From CAZNRY01 sp964575675 (lineage in GTDB: Bacteria > Eisenbacteria > RBG-16-71-46 > CAIMUX01 > VGJL01), in NCBI GenBank assembly GCA_964575675.1, contig CAZNRY010000163.1:1-9059 (forward strand): a stretch of 9,059 bases of DNA, written 5' to 3'. Each line of letters opens with the position of its first letter. Position 1 is the first letter of the stretch. Below are positions 1-6,910 of the stretch, piece after piece. The notes beneath the pieces are model-generated. The model saw only the letters and a list, made by a program, of their open reading frames with translations. It was not told the origin of the DNA and searched no databases. The translations under genes were made by a program, and so were the position numbers.

Positions 1-245
1 CCGCCGTCGTGAGGCCGCAAGTCGCAGATCAGCTCGAGGACCGTGTCGAGGAGTGCCGACACAGGACCGTTACGGCTGCCGGTCTCGAGGCGGTTCAGGT
101 CGCGGCGCAGGCGATCCGCGAGATGCGGCGCGAGCGGCGGCGGATCATCGGGGTAGAACTGAGCCAGCCGCGAAGGCGCGATCAAGAGTCCCCCGTGCTT
201 CAGGGAGGAGTACCAGGAGAAGCGGTCGGTGGTGTGGGAGGTCAT
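1..245 (-). CDS. drmMI: N-terminus of a large DNA methylase, DrmMI-like (partial, cut by left edge)
   Basis: Only the first 81 codons are in the window. The ATG is at 245-243, one base after the stop of the upstream nuclease-like gene, so the two are almost certainly co-transcribed and probably translationally coupled. The peptide starts MTSHTTDRFSWYSSLKHGGL and continues with a proline-rich stretch (residues 31-36) and a basic/leucine helix. No methylase motif is reached. The methylase call rests on two things: resemblance of this N-terminus to large Eco57I-type adenine methylases as I remember them, and position downstream of a DrmD-like SNF2 helicase, which is where class 1 DISARM carries drmMI. 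In DISARM the methylase marks host DNA as self by N6-adenine methylation. Alternatives are any other long protein of a helicase-linked defence operon. That a gene starts here is fairly safe; the product name is not. Confidence 0.5.
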   Translation of the reverse strand, partial: MTSHTTDRFSWYSSLKHGGLLIAPSRLAQFYPDDPPPLAPHLADRLRRDLNRLETGSRNGPVSALLDTVLELICDLRPHDG

Positions 246-246
246 C

Positions 247-1323
247 CTACGAATCCAACTCCTCATCTGCGCGCAAGCCGTGTGCGTGAACAATCTTGGC
301 CATCTGGAGCAGCCAACTCAGAAGCCTCTTGGTCTCCTCCTCGTTCAGGCGGCGGGTGAGCCCGCAACGCCAGCCGCGCTGTCTGGGTTCGAAAAGGTTC
401 GTTGCCTGAACCGCCTCCGCGATTGCCCGTTCTGCGTCGTCTGGATGAGCGACCTTGCTTAGAAGACCTCCAGCGCCTCGTAAGTCAACCTTGATGCACT
501 GTCCATGTTTGGCATGGGGTGGATACGCGAAGCAAACCGGAACATCGGTATCATCCAGGCGGACGTTGATTGACAGCCCCTTTGTCCCCCAATGGACGGG
601 TAGGGTGTTCTCCTTGGCAAAATCAAGAATGCGCGTGAAGACGGGGCGACCCAGATCGTCGGCGCTTCCAAGGAACTGAGCCTCAGTAATCAGCGTTGAC
701 GGCCCGGAACGCACCGATCGGGATCCCTCGGGCTCGCTCCCGACCACCGGGGTGACCGACATCATCATCTCGCCCGAATCGGTCCGGAAGAACGAGAACT
801 CCAGACACGTGACGCGAATCCCCTTCTTCCGAAGGAAACGGGACGTTTGCTGGATTTCCGGGGTGATCCGCTGCCCCACGATGACAAGCCTCTGGTTCTG
901 GTTGAATACAACAGCATCCTGCGTTCCAAGCCCGAAGTACTCGTTGTGATACGAAGCGAGGTCGGTTCCGTCCTCCTTCATGTATGAGGCGAAGACCGTA
1001 TTGAGTTGCTCCGCTGTCAGCATCTCAGCGAACGATGCGTACTCGAGAACCTGTGCAAGGGTTTCCCGGGGGGTTCGGCCGCGCTTCAACTCCATCGCGA
1101 CCGTGTCGCCCGACCGATCAATCCCGAGAAGATCAATGTATCCCCCCAGGTTCGTGAGGACCTGGCGGCCAATCAGAAGAAGGGCACCATCCTCGAGGAT
1201 CTTCTCCGGATTGTTCTCGAGCCAGGTCTCCAGCACCGACTCCTGATGCTCCAATTCGAAGTCCGTGGGCATGTATTCCTTGAACGCCCCCTCTGATTCA
1301 ACCTTGAACAGCCTGACACCCAT
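247..1323 (-). CDS. NucS-like PD-(D/E)XK nuclease-fold protein inside the DISARM-like operon
   Basis: The protein is 358 aa from the chosen start. Residues 24-100 read like the NucS/DUF91 nuclease core: an acidic helix, GGYIDLLG with D64, then AMELKRG with E78 and K80, then a helix with Q91 and Y95. This is the D...ExK...Q order of PD-(D/E)XK nucleases, so DNA cleavage or binding is likely. Residues about 220-345 form a second domain (HWGTKG at 244-249, YPPHAKHGQ at 267-275) that I do not recognise. ATG 1323 is preferred over ATG 1332 because the strong GGGGGGAG ribosome-binding site abuts the first ATG but lies 9 nt before the second. The gene ends one base before the methylase start, and 313 bp separate it from the helicase, filled by an opposite-strand DUF433 gene. 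A nuclease of this kind is not among the standard class 1 DISARM genes. Nuclease fold is well supported; substrate is unknown. Confidence 0.75.
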   Translation of the reverse strand: MGVRLFKVESEGAFKEYMPTDFELEHQESVLETWLENNPEKILEDGALLLIGRQVLTNLGGYIDLLGIDRSGDTVAMELKRGRTPRETLAQVLEYASFAEMLTAEQLNTVFASYMKEDGTDLASYHNEYFGLGTQDAVVFNQNQRLVIVGQRITPEIQQTSRFLRKKGIRVTCLEFSFFRTDSGEMMMSVTPVVGSEPEGSRSVRSGPSTLITEAQFLGSADDLGRPVFTRILDFAKENTLPVHWGTKGLSINVRLDDTDVPVCFAYPPHAKHGQCIKVDLRGAGGLLSKVAHPDDAERAIAEAVQATNLFEPRQRGWRCGLTRRLNEEETKRLLSWLLQMAKIVHAHGLRADEELDS

Positions 1324-1332
1324 CAGGAACAT

Positions 1333-1340
1333 CTCCCCCC
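1333..1340 (-). promoter_or_regulatory. Ribosome-binding site that decides the start of the NucS-like gene
   Basis: On the minus strand GGGGGGAG is followed directly by ATG (1332) and, in frame, by a second ATG (1323). Normal spacing of 5-10 nt only fits the second, so the protein should begin MGVRLFKVES. Confidence 0.6.
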
Positions 1341-1356
1341 GACGGCGACCGACGCC

Positions 1357-1385
1357 TTGACACGTCCTTCCGCCGTTCCTAGCTT
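1357..1385 (+). promoter_or_regulatory. Promoter of the first DUF433 gene, probably leaderless
   Basis: A perfect TTGACA (1357-1362) is followed after 17 bp by TAGCTT (1380-1385), a TANNNT-type -10. The expected transcription start, 6-7 nt past the -10, is the A of the ATG at 1392. No Shine-Dalgarno sequence lies before that ATG. Both facts point to a leaderless mRNA. Confidence 0.6.
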
Positions 1386-1391
1386 GACCCC

Positions 1392-1619
1392 ATGAACTAC
1401 CAGCACATCATCACCTTCGAGCCCGGCAAGCGCGGGGGTCGACCTTGCATCCGCGGGCTGCGGATCACGGTCTCTGATGTTCTCGACTGCCTCGCTGCCG
1501 GCATGACGGCAGATGAGATTCTCAAGGATTTCCCAGACCTGACCCGCGAAGACATCCGCGCCTGCCTGGCCTTCGCGGCGGGGCGTGAGCGGAGGCTGAT
1601 CGCTCTCCCTCCGGAATGA
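1392..1619 (+). CDS. DUF433 family small protein (VapB45-like antitoxin), orphan
   Basis: A 75-aa protein with the typical DUF433 layout: an N-terminal strand (residues 1-10), the GRPCIRGLRITV segment (residues 16-27), a predicted winged-helix/HTH region with FPDLTREDI (47-55), and an ending in AFAAGRERRL (60-69). DUF433 proteins are small DNA-binding antitoxins, usually encoded just before a DUF5615/PIN-like toxin with overlapping start and stop codons. Here the stop overlaps an ATG (ATGA, 1616-1619) that opens MKSTQPAQ, which does not resemble a toxin. The convergent helicase gene ends at 1636, only 16 bp away, so there is no room for a partner. The gene lies antisense within a minus-strand operon, so read-through from the helicase would cross it. 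Family call is firm; present function (orphan regulator or relic) is unknown. Confidence 0.85.
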   Translation: MNYQHIITFEPGKRGGRPCIRGLRITVSDVLDCLAAGMTADEILKDFPDLTREDIRACLAFAAGRERRLIALPPE

Positions 1620-1635
1620 AGTCCACCCAACCAGC

Positions 1636-4600
1636 TCAAGTCGCAAACCTGACCTCCACCCCCACCGGAAACACCTGCGCGCTCCCCCGCATCGCGTACC
1701 GTTGCGGGATCAAGTACTCGATCACCCGGTTGCGTTCCTTCTCGAGTTGCTCCCGCAGCTCCTCGTAATGTGTCTGGATCCGCGCGAGTTCCTCTTCCTT
1801 CTCCTTCTGCGACTGAGCGAGCTCGTCGAGCTTCCGTTCCGTATCGAGCAGGCTCAGTTGCTCCCGCGCGCGGCGCATCTCAGCGAGATCCTTCTCGAGC
1901 CGCGCGAGCGCCGTGTCCTGGATTAGCTGCGAGATCTCGCCCTGCCGCGACCTGAATCGCTCGCGCTCAGATTTCAGAGCTTCATCGCGCTCGGTTTCCA
2001 GTGCCTGCTTGAGCCTGAGGGTCAGCGCCTCAGCCTCTCCCTGAACCCAAGAGCGGATGTCCATGCTGATCTCGTCCCAGATCGCGCGGGCACGGTCGTC
2101 GTCGCCCGACAGACGCGGTTCCGAGTCCCTCCAAAGTGCGGGCGACTCGTGAGGAAGGGGTTCCCCGAGGGAAGTCCCCTTGATTGGAAAACGGATCGAC
2201 CGCACCCAGGGGTGGAAGGTCTCGCGAAGCTCGTTCACGGCGAGTTCTTCAACGGTGAGGATGAGGATCGCATCGCATCCGGCGGGGATCGGTCCTCTGC
2301 GAACCGTCCAGCGGGAGATGTCGATCCCCGCACTGCCACCCGGATAGCGCGCCTGGGCAAGGAACGCGAGGCCCCGCTGGAAAAGTGGATGGCCAAGATG
2401 CAGCAAGGCCGTGTCTCGCAGCGTGCGAAAGACCGGGCGACCGCCCGACTTGTCGATGAAGAGGTTCGGATCGAAGGTCAGACCGAGCAACGGTCCCTTG
2501 GGACCCTTCCCGTCCCCGTCGCTTGCCCGCAGCGTGTCGTCGATCAGCGCCTCCCAGCGCGGCGGAAGAGGATGAACGAGCTTCATCCGACCCCGTGCGT
2601 CGGGGCCCTCCAGGCGTGGCCAACCCATTCCGAGACCCAGGGCGATGTGAAGCGTGTCGCGCAGCGTCGTCGGATCCAGATCGATCTCGGCGGCCAGGGC
2701 CTGGAGTCGCCGGATCTCGTCCTCTCCGGTCTCCACCTCGGTCGAGATGGGGATCGCCGCGCGGCCCCGCGCCCGCTCGACATTCGCATCCAGATTGACG
2801 CGGACGCTCTCGGCGTCCTCATCCTCGATGAAGCGATGCTGGAAGGCGGCATCGAAGACCTCCCCTGTCGAGCCCAAGTCCTCCCGGATCGTGTTGACCT
2901 TGTTCACGACAAAGGCGAGAAACTTGAGATCGGCATCATCATCGGTCGCGAAGTGATAGATGACGACGTCGCGCGCCTGACCGTGGCGGTCGAGCCGGCC
3001 ATTTCGTTGCTCCAGGCGCGCCGGGTTCCAGGGAACGTCGTAGTGGAGCAGGAATCGCGACGTCTGCTGCAGATTCAAGCCCTCTGATGCCGTATCGGTC
3101 GCGATCAGGATCCGGACAGAATCGGCGGGGTCATTGAACGCGGTCTTGACCTCCTCGCGCTCCACATCGTCCAATCCCCCGTAGAGAATCCGGATGCGTC
3201 CCGCCTCGGGGTAACGCAGGCGGAGACGGGCTTCGAGTGAGTCGAGCGTCGTCTTGTACTCCGTGAAGATGACGATCCGCTCATCGTCGCGCCAGGCGCC
3301 TCCTTTGCGACGGAGATAGGTCTCGATCCAGGCGCACAATGCATCGAAGCGGGCGTCCTTGCTTGGGACAACCTTGTCGAGAAGGTCGAGGGCGTCGAGG
3401 GATCGCTCGACCTGCAGGATCTCGGTCGCGAGATCCTTGGCGAGAGGCTTCATCCAGGCGCCGATCGTGCGGGCCGCGTGCGCCGTGCGCCCCTCCGCCT
3501 CGCGATCGTCCCCGGTCTCTTCCTCGGCTGACTTCTGCGCCGCGCGCACCTCGGTCGCGTCGGCGCCCTCTTCCTCCTTCATCCCGTCGCGATAACGGCG
3601 CCAGGAATCGGCAAAGGTGACCGGCGAAGAGAGCAGGCGCTTCCCCAGGATCTCGACGGCGAAGTTACCGGCGAGCTGCTCGCCGCGGCCCTTGGCAGCG
3701 ATCAGAGAGCGGATCTTCGCGCGAAAGACCTGGAGCGAGGTGGAGAGCGCCCGTTCCTCCACTCCCAAGGCCAGCGGAACAGCCTGGAGCGATCGGCTGC
3801 AAAACCGGGGCGGATTGGTGCGGGCGTTGATGTCGCGCTTGAGGCGACGGATCACGACCTGCTCGACCCGCCGTTTCTCAGAATCGGTCAGCTCGCTCTT
3901 CTGCGTGAAGCGGACCGGATCGAGGCGCTCGAGCAATCCCGTGAACGACCGTGTGTAGCCGTTGTGAGGCGTCGCGGTCAGGAACAGCTTGTGCTCGAAG
4001 TAGGGCGCGAGGAATCGGAGCATGCGGGACAGATCGCTGTCCTGGCCGTAGGCCGCAGGGGTCAGGTTGTGGGCTTCGTCCAGGATCATCAGGTCCCAGG
4101 GCAGATGCGGAGAACCTCCCGGCACCCGGCAGGCCGAGCGGAACTGCTCCAGGACGTCGGGCTGCTTCAGATAGTGATACGAGGTGATGACTCGCGAGTA
4201 GGTTCGCCAGGGATTCGCGTCGAGACCGATCCTTTTACGGAGGGCGTGCGTCTCGTCGCGATCGACGATGTCGAAGGTGAGCGAGAACTTCTCGCGCATC
4301 TCCTGCTTCCACTGGTACCGGAGCGAGGCCGGACAGGCGATGAGCACGCGGCGCGCGCGGCGGCGGAGGATCAGCTCGGAGAGGATCAGCCCTGCCTCGA
4401 TCGTCTTCCCGAGCCCCACGTCGTCGGCGAGCAGAAGCGCGATCCGCGGCATCCGCAAAGCGTGAAGCAGCGGGACGAGCTGGAAATCCTCGACCTGGAG
4501 CGCGCCGTGAAACGGCGAAGCGATCGGTAGGCGTCCGAGTGGGCCTGCCGAGCCATCGGGATCGACGAACGGAGTGAGCGCAGTCCATCGCGCGGCGCGG

Positions 4601-4872
4601 ATAAGGGCGTCGTACTGGTCCGCAGGCATCGCTGGATCACGAGAGGGGTCAGGGAGAGCGGTCGCTTCGAGCAGGCGCGTGCCCGGCTCGCGTTCCCAGA
4701 TCAGGCGGTCTTCGGGAGGACCGTCGGCCTCGGTGTACTCGAGCGTAACGAGGTGCAGGCGGCCATCGATGCCGGCGTCAAAAGGCTCAACGGAAGTTAT
4801 GAGGGCGCGGCGGTTGCGCACCGTGGCAAGCATCCCCGTCCGGGGAGGATTGGCGGAAACGTCTTGCGTCAT
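1636..4872 (-). CDS. drmD: SNF2-family helicase/translocase, DrmD-like (class 1 DISARM)
   Basis: A 1,078-aa protein counted from ATG 4872; a GTG at 4878 is an alternative, and neither has a strong Shine-Dalgarno. The SNF2 ATPase core is complete: Walker A DDVGLGKT (150-157), DEAH (265-268), TATP motif III (299-302), then in the second RecA lobe IATDTASEGLNLQ (about 590-602) and QRNGRLDRHGQ (622-632). An acidic linker, about 430-460, sits between the lobes. Residues about 948-1053 form a long charged coiled coil, and the tail ends in VEVRFAT. The core pumps along double-stranded DNA using ATP and usually acts as a motor, not a strand-separating helicase. Length, coiled-coil C-terminus and a following large methylase match DrmD of class 1 DISARM, an anti-phage system. 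A HepA/RapA-like protein of another defence operon is the main alternative. It is transcribed from the promoter in repeat copy A. The defining drmA/drmB/drmC genes are not in view. Confidence 0.8.
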   Translation of the reverse strand: MTQDVSANPPRTGMLATVRNRRALITSVEPFDAGIDGRLHLVTLEYTEADGPPEDRLIWEREPGTRLLEATALPDPSRDPAMPADQYDALIRAARWTALTPFVDPDGSAGPLGRLPIASPFHGALQVEDFQLVPLLHALRMPRIALLLADDVGLGKTIEAGLILSELILRRRARRVLIACPASLRYQWKQEMREKFSLTFDIVDRDETHALRKRIGLDANPWRTYSRVITSYHYLKQPDVLEQFRSACRVPGGSPHLPWDLMILDEAHNLTPAAYGQDSDLSRMLRFLAPYFEHKLFLTATPHNGYTRSFTGLLERLDPVRFTQKSELTDSEKRRVEQVVIRRLKRDINARTNPPRFCSRSLQAVPLALGVEERALSTSLQVFRAKIRSLIAAKGRGEQLAGNFAVEILGKRLLSSPVTFADSWRRYRDGMKEEEGADATEVRAAQKSAEEETGDDREAEGRTAHAARTIGAWMKPLAKDLATEILQVERSLDALDLLDKVVPSKDARFDALCAWIETYLRRKGGAWRDDERIVIFTEYKTTLDSLEARLRLRYPEAGRIRILYGGLDDVEREEVKTAFNDPADSVRILIATDTASEGLNLQQTSRFLLHYDVPWNPARLEQRNGRLDRHGQARDVVIYHFATDDDADLKFLAFVVNKVNTIREDLGSTGEVFDAAFQHRFIEDEDAESVRVNLDANVERARGRAAIPISTEVETGEDEIRRLQALAAEIDLDPTTLRDTLHIALGLGMGWPRLEGPDARGRMKLVHPLPPRWEALIDDTLRASDGDGKGPKGPLLGLTFDPNLFIDKSGGRPVFRTLRDTALLHLGHPLFQRGLAFLAQARYPGGSAGIDISRWTVRRGPIPAGCDAILILTVEELAVNELRETFHPWVRSIRFPIKGTSLGEPLPHESPALWRDSEPRLSGDDDRARAIWDEISMDIRSWVQGEAEALTLRLKQALETERDEALKSERERFRSRQGEISQLIQDTALARLEKDLAEMRRAREQLSLLDTERKLDELAQSQKEKEEELARIQTHYEELREQLEKERNRVIEYLIPQRYAMRGSAQVFPVGVEVRFAT

Positions 4873-4955
4873 TTGCACCCGTCGTCATTTCGACGATTCA
4901 CCGTTCGCACTTGACCCGATCGGTCCCTAACTGGGCGAGGATCGACGCGGTCGTC

Positions 4956-4984
4956 ATGATAGCCCGCCCCCGGAACTTGGTCAA
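4956..4984 (-). promoter_or_regulatory. Promoter of the helicase operon (in repeat copy A)
   Basis: Reading the minus strand, TTGACC (4984-4979) and TATCAT (4961-4956) are separated by exactly 17 bp, close to the sigma70-type consensus. The same spacing is kept in copy B. Transcription would start near 4949, giving a leader of about 75 nt before ATG 4872. The leader end (4891-4904) is identical to copy B and could hold a shared regulatory site. Confidence 0.7.
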
Positions 4985-5007
4985 GGACGGGAAGATACGC
5001 GGGGATC

Positions 5008-5060
5008 GACCGGGGCCCGGGGTCACCCTAGGGAGGGTCAGATTCGGGCGAACCCCGGTC
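5008..5060. repeat. Conserved dyad upstream of the helicase promoter (copy A)
   Basis: Arms GACCGGGG (5008-5015) and CCCCGGTC (5053-5060) are perfectly complementary over 8 bp and 37 nt apart. Inside them ACCCT (5025-5029) pairs with AGGGT (5034-5038) around a 4-nt loop. Copy B has GACAGGGG and CCCCTGTC, so one base pair is changed on both sides and pairing is kept. It lies 24 nt upstream of the -35 and could be an operator or a structured element. Confidence 0.65.
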
Positions 5061-5160
5061 CCCGTCGAAATCGCGACGGAGTGTCGATTCCCCGCCACCA
5101 GGGAGATCAATACCAGGGGGGTGCGTCACAGATTGACGTAGGGGTGGAGGAGAGCGAAAG

Positions 5161-5190
5161 CCGCCGCGCGGGGTGTCTGGGCCCCGGCGG
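5161..5190 (-). terminator. Terminator-like hairpin after the 69-aa gene
   Basis: CCGCC (5161-5165) pairs with GGCGG (5186-5190), and after a 4-nt bulge GGGG (5170-5173) pairs with CCCC (5182-5185). On the minus strand it follows the stop of the 69-aa gene by about 50 nt and is followed by CTTTCGCTC, a weak T-rich tail. It could end that transcript before the helicase promoter. The lack of a real U-tract lowers confidence. Confidence 0.35.
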
Positions 5191-5201
5191 TAGAGAAGCG
5201 C

Positions 5202-5219
5202 CCGTCAAGATCATGACGG
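5202..5219. repeat. Short palindrome downstream of the 69-aa gene
   Basis: CCGTCA (5202-5207) and TGACGG (5214-5219) are perfect inverted copies around AGATCA. It sits between the 69-aa gene stop and the hairpin at 5161-5190 and may form part of the same termination region or be a small binding site. Confidence 0.4.
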
Positions 5220-5239
5220 TGAACGCGTGCAATCGGAAT

Positions 5240-5449
5240 CTACAGAGGTGGGAGTATGGGCATTATTGGCTTCTTCTTGTGCTCAATCCATGTGACGAAC
5301 TTGGCCAGCGAAGCCGTGTGCCACTTCCTGCCTCCACCACGAACCCACTGAATGCGACCTGCCGACACTTTGATGCGCCCGTAGACCTGATCGTCGTCAT
5401 CGAGGATCGTTGCTTCAAGCTCTCTTGGTGCTTTGATGTGCTTGGCCAT
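5240..5449 (-). CDS. Small conserved-looking hypothetical protein (69 aa)
   Basis: I do not recognise a named family. The start is well supported: AAAGGAGG (5463-5456) lies 6 nt before ATG 5449, the best ribosome-binding site in the window, suggesting high expression. The protein is hydrophilic and begins MAKHIKAPRELEATILDDDD. A predicted beta-rich middle (about 22-36, YGRIKVSAGRIQWV) leads into the aromatic/basic segment KWHTASLAKFVTWIE (42-56) and a short basic, proline-rich tail. No signal peptide, membrane segment or catalytic motif is visible. It lies 99 bp after the zinc-ribbon nuclease-like gene on the same strand and may share its transcript. Its strong ribosome-binding site would allow uncoupled, higher translation. 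A small regulator or nucleic-acid-binding partner is possible, but that is a guess. Confidence 0.75.
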   Translation of the reverse strand: MAKHIKAPRELEATILDDDDQVYGRIKVSAGRIQWVRGGGRKWHTASLAKFVTWIEHKKKPIMPILPPL

Positions 5450-5476
5450 GGGATTCCTCCTTTGTCTGTCCTGTGT

Positions 5477-5494
5477 TCACGCACTGCAGCGTGA
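5477..5494. repeat. Inverted repeat ahead of the 69-aa gene
   Basis: TCACGC (5477-5482) and GCGTGA (5489-5494) are perfect inverted copies around ACTGCA. It lies in the 99-bp gap between two minus-strand genes, 14 nt before the strong ribosome-binding site, where a hairpin or operator could set the relative output of the two genes. Confidence 0.4.
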
Positions 5495-5548
5495 GTCTAC
5501 TAGCCTCCGCTCGGGCGACGCGGACGGCCATCAGCTCGTCTCCTGCTC

Positions 5549-6577
5549 TTACCTCAATGTCCGTGCCACACGGGTCTCGCTGGCGGCGCCTCGCCAATCT
5601 CGTGCGCAGTCAGCTGATTCTGAACCAGGGGTGGCCTGATGCAACCCCCGCCTCGCCACGTACTCCCCGAACCACTCCTCCTGCCCCGGAATCGCCTCTA
5701 GCAACCGCGACCACGTGAGCTGCCTGAATCGCCGGTTCTCACTTCGTTCCAGGCGCCTCTCGAACTCCGCCAGCCGCTTGCCCTCGGGACCCTCGAAGAG
5801 AATCGGCGGCCCGAGGTTCACGAGCGTGAACGGCCGCTCCACCGCCAGATCCCAGCCGATGCGCCAGTTGCGCGCGAGTTCGTAATGGCCGCTGCTGCAG
5901 AGACTCAGGGGATCGGCAAAGGCATCCGTGTCGAGGTACCTGGACCAGCCGCCATAGCTGGCGTCCTTGTTGTCGTTCAAGCTCCGGTACTTGACCTCGA
6001 TGAAGACGATCCCGGCGCCGCCACAATCGAGGATGACATCGGGGTCCGACATCGATTCCGGATTCTCACCAATGCGCGGCAGGATCTCCTCGAGTCGCTC
6101 CCGGACGGCCCCGGCCTGGACGTCCCCTGCCGAGACGGGCACGCCCCAGAGGAGAAGAGCGGGCTCCTGCGGCACAGCATTTCCGAGATCCGGCACGCAC
6201 TCCCTCAGGACGCCGCCTAGGGTCCCGGTCGACTGCAAGTACCGGAACACCGTCCACGTGACCGCGTCCTCCGAGGTCTCGAACGCGAACTTCTCCCGCT
6301 TGTTCTCGCGGTTCCGGATGTTGAGCGCGGCGGCCAGCGTTTCCATGGCGCCATCCCGGACCTGTTCCGGAATGTTGCGTAGAGAATCGCGGTGGATTCT
6401 CACGACGGCACTCGGGTCCCGCGTGTTGGAGAAACCAACATCGCAAGAGAGGCACTTCCGGAGACAGGTGGCGTAGCTCTGCGCGGGCGGTGGTCCACCG
6501 CGCTGGTCCGGCGCGTAGTCCACCGGGCCGGTCGACCGGCCGCAGTCGGGGCAGGTTATGGCTTCTAGTTCCGGCAT
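5549..6577 (-). CDS. Zinc-ribbon plus PD-(D/E)XK nuclease-like protein
   Basis: A 342-aa protein. Residues 9-45 form a likely zinc ribbon: C9 and C12 (CPDC), then C42 and C45 (CLSC), with C38 as a spare ligand. After a basic linker, residues 99-115 (FETSEDAVTWTVFRYLQ) give a helix with conserved-looking E103. Residues 178-196 then give DPDVILDCGGAGIVFIEVKY, a clear PD...ExK motif with D178, D180, E194 and K196. So a metal-dependent nuclease fold with a zinc-binding N-terminus is likely. The C-terminal third has aromatic residues (HYELARNWRIGWDL, 231-244), and the last 35 residues look unstructured. ATG 6577 has GGAGG about 11 nt upstream. The family is unfamiliar to me by name. Its place between two repeat copies in a defence-type region suggests a restriction or phage-defence role, which is inference. 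Confidence 0.75.
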   Translation of the reverse strand: MPELEAITCPDCGRSTGPVDYAPDQRGGPPPAQSYATCLRKCLSCDVGFSNTRDPSAVVRIHRDSLRNIPEQVRDGAMETLAAALNIRNRENKREKFAFETSEDAVTWTVFRYLQSTGTLGGVLRECVPDLGNAVPQEPALLLWGVPVSAGDVQAGAVRERLEEILPRIGENPESMSDPDVILDCGGAGIVFIEVKYRSLNDNKDASYGGWSRYLDTDAFADPLSLCSSGHYELARNWRIGWDLAVERPFTLVNLGPPILFEGPEGKRLAEFERRLERSENRRFRQLTWSRLLEAIPGQEEWFGEYVARRGLHQATPGSESADCARDWRGAASETRVARTLR

Positions 6578-6910
6578 GTCAGACTCGTCCTCCGGGACCG
6601 GCTCTCGGCGACAGCACGAGAATCAAGTCAGATGCGGCCATCACGGTCCGGGCAGTCCCAAAAGACCATTGATACAGGAGGGGTGCGTCATGCGTTGTCG
6701 CACCCTCCGAGATTCGACGGTGGGCCGGCAGCACAGCGGGCAACTTGGAACATCCTCATGGCCACCCTCGCAGGTTCGCAAATCACCGGGTCACGTTACG
6801 TACAGAGCCATAAGAACATACAGCGCAATGAGCTTAGCGCGGTCGGGGCGGGGGTTCAATGGGGTTTTTGGGGACGCAATCAAGCTCCCGGGAAACGGGC
6901 GCCCAATCCC
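6578..6910. other. 333-bp gap between the zinc-ribbon nuclease and the two-TM gene
   Basis: No convincing gene is seen on either strand. The stretch contains one hairpin (6678-6709) overlapping a motif shared with repeat copies A and B. I could not find a clear promoter for the zinc-ribbon gene that starts at 6577. Confidence 0.5.
6678..6709. repeat. Hairpin overlapping a third copy of the repeat-end motif
   Basis: GGAGGGGTGCG (6678-6688) pairs with CGCACCCTCC (6700-6709), a 10-bp stem with a single bulged G and an 11-nt loop. The left arm lies inside 6674-6691, which resembles the outer ends of repeats A (5111-5128) and B (7584-7601). No T-run follows on either strand, so an ordinary intrinsic terminator is unlikely. 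It lies about 100 bp upstream of the zinc-ribbon nuclease start. Confidence 0.55.

Larger units (their letters stand above)
4891..5128. repeat. Dispersed promoter-bearing repeat, copy A (matches 7366-7601)
   Basis: This noncoding stretch before the helicase is a diverged direct copy of 7366-7601. Bases 4891-4984 align without gaps to 7366-7459, and by hand count 73 of 94 are identical. The rest aligns with one or two single-base gaps up to the motif at 5111-5128. Conserved blocks include CGACGATTCACCGT at the leader end, the -10/-35 promoter region, an upstream dyad and a GGGGG(G/A)TGCG block at the outer end. With the hairpins at 5161-5219 this explains most of the 4873-5239 gap. Confidence 0.85.

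Noticed and set aside
2149..3087. 312-codon open frame on the plus strand
   Set aside because: It is antisense to the conserved SNF2 helicase core and C-terminal region, has no ribosome-binding site, and has the charge-rich composition expected of a GC-rich shadow frame.
4898..5110. 70-codon minus-strand open frame across repeat copy A, and the short peptide following the -10 in both copies
   Set aside because: The in-frame ATG at 4958 overlaps the -10 box, so it could not be in the transcript. In copy B the corresponding codon is TTG and the peptides match at under half of the positions.
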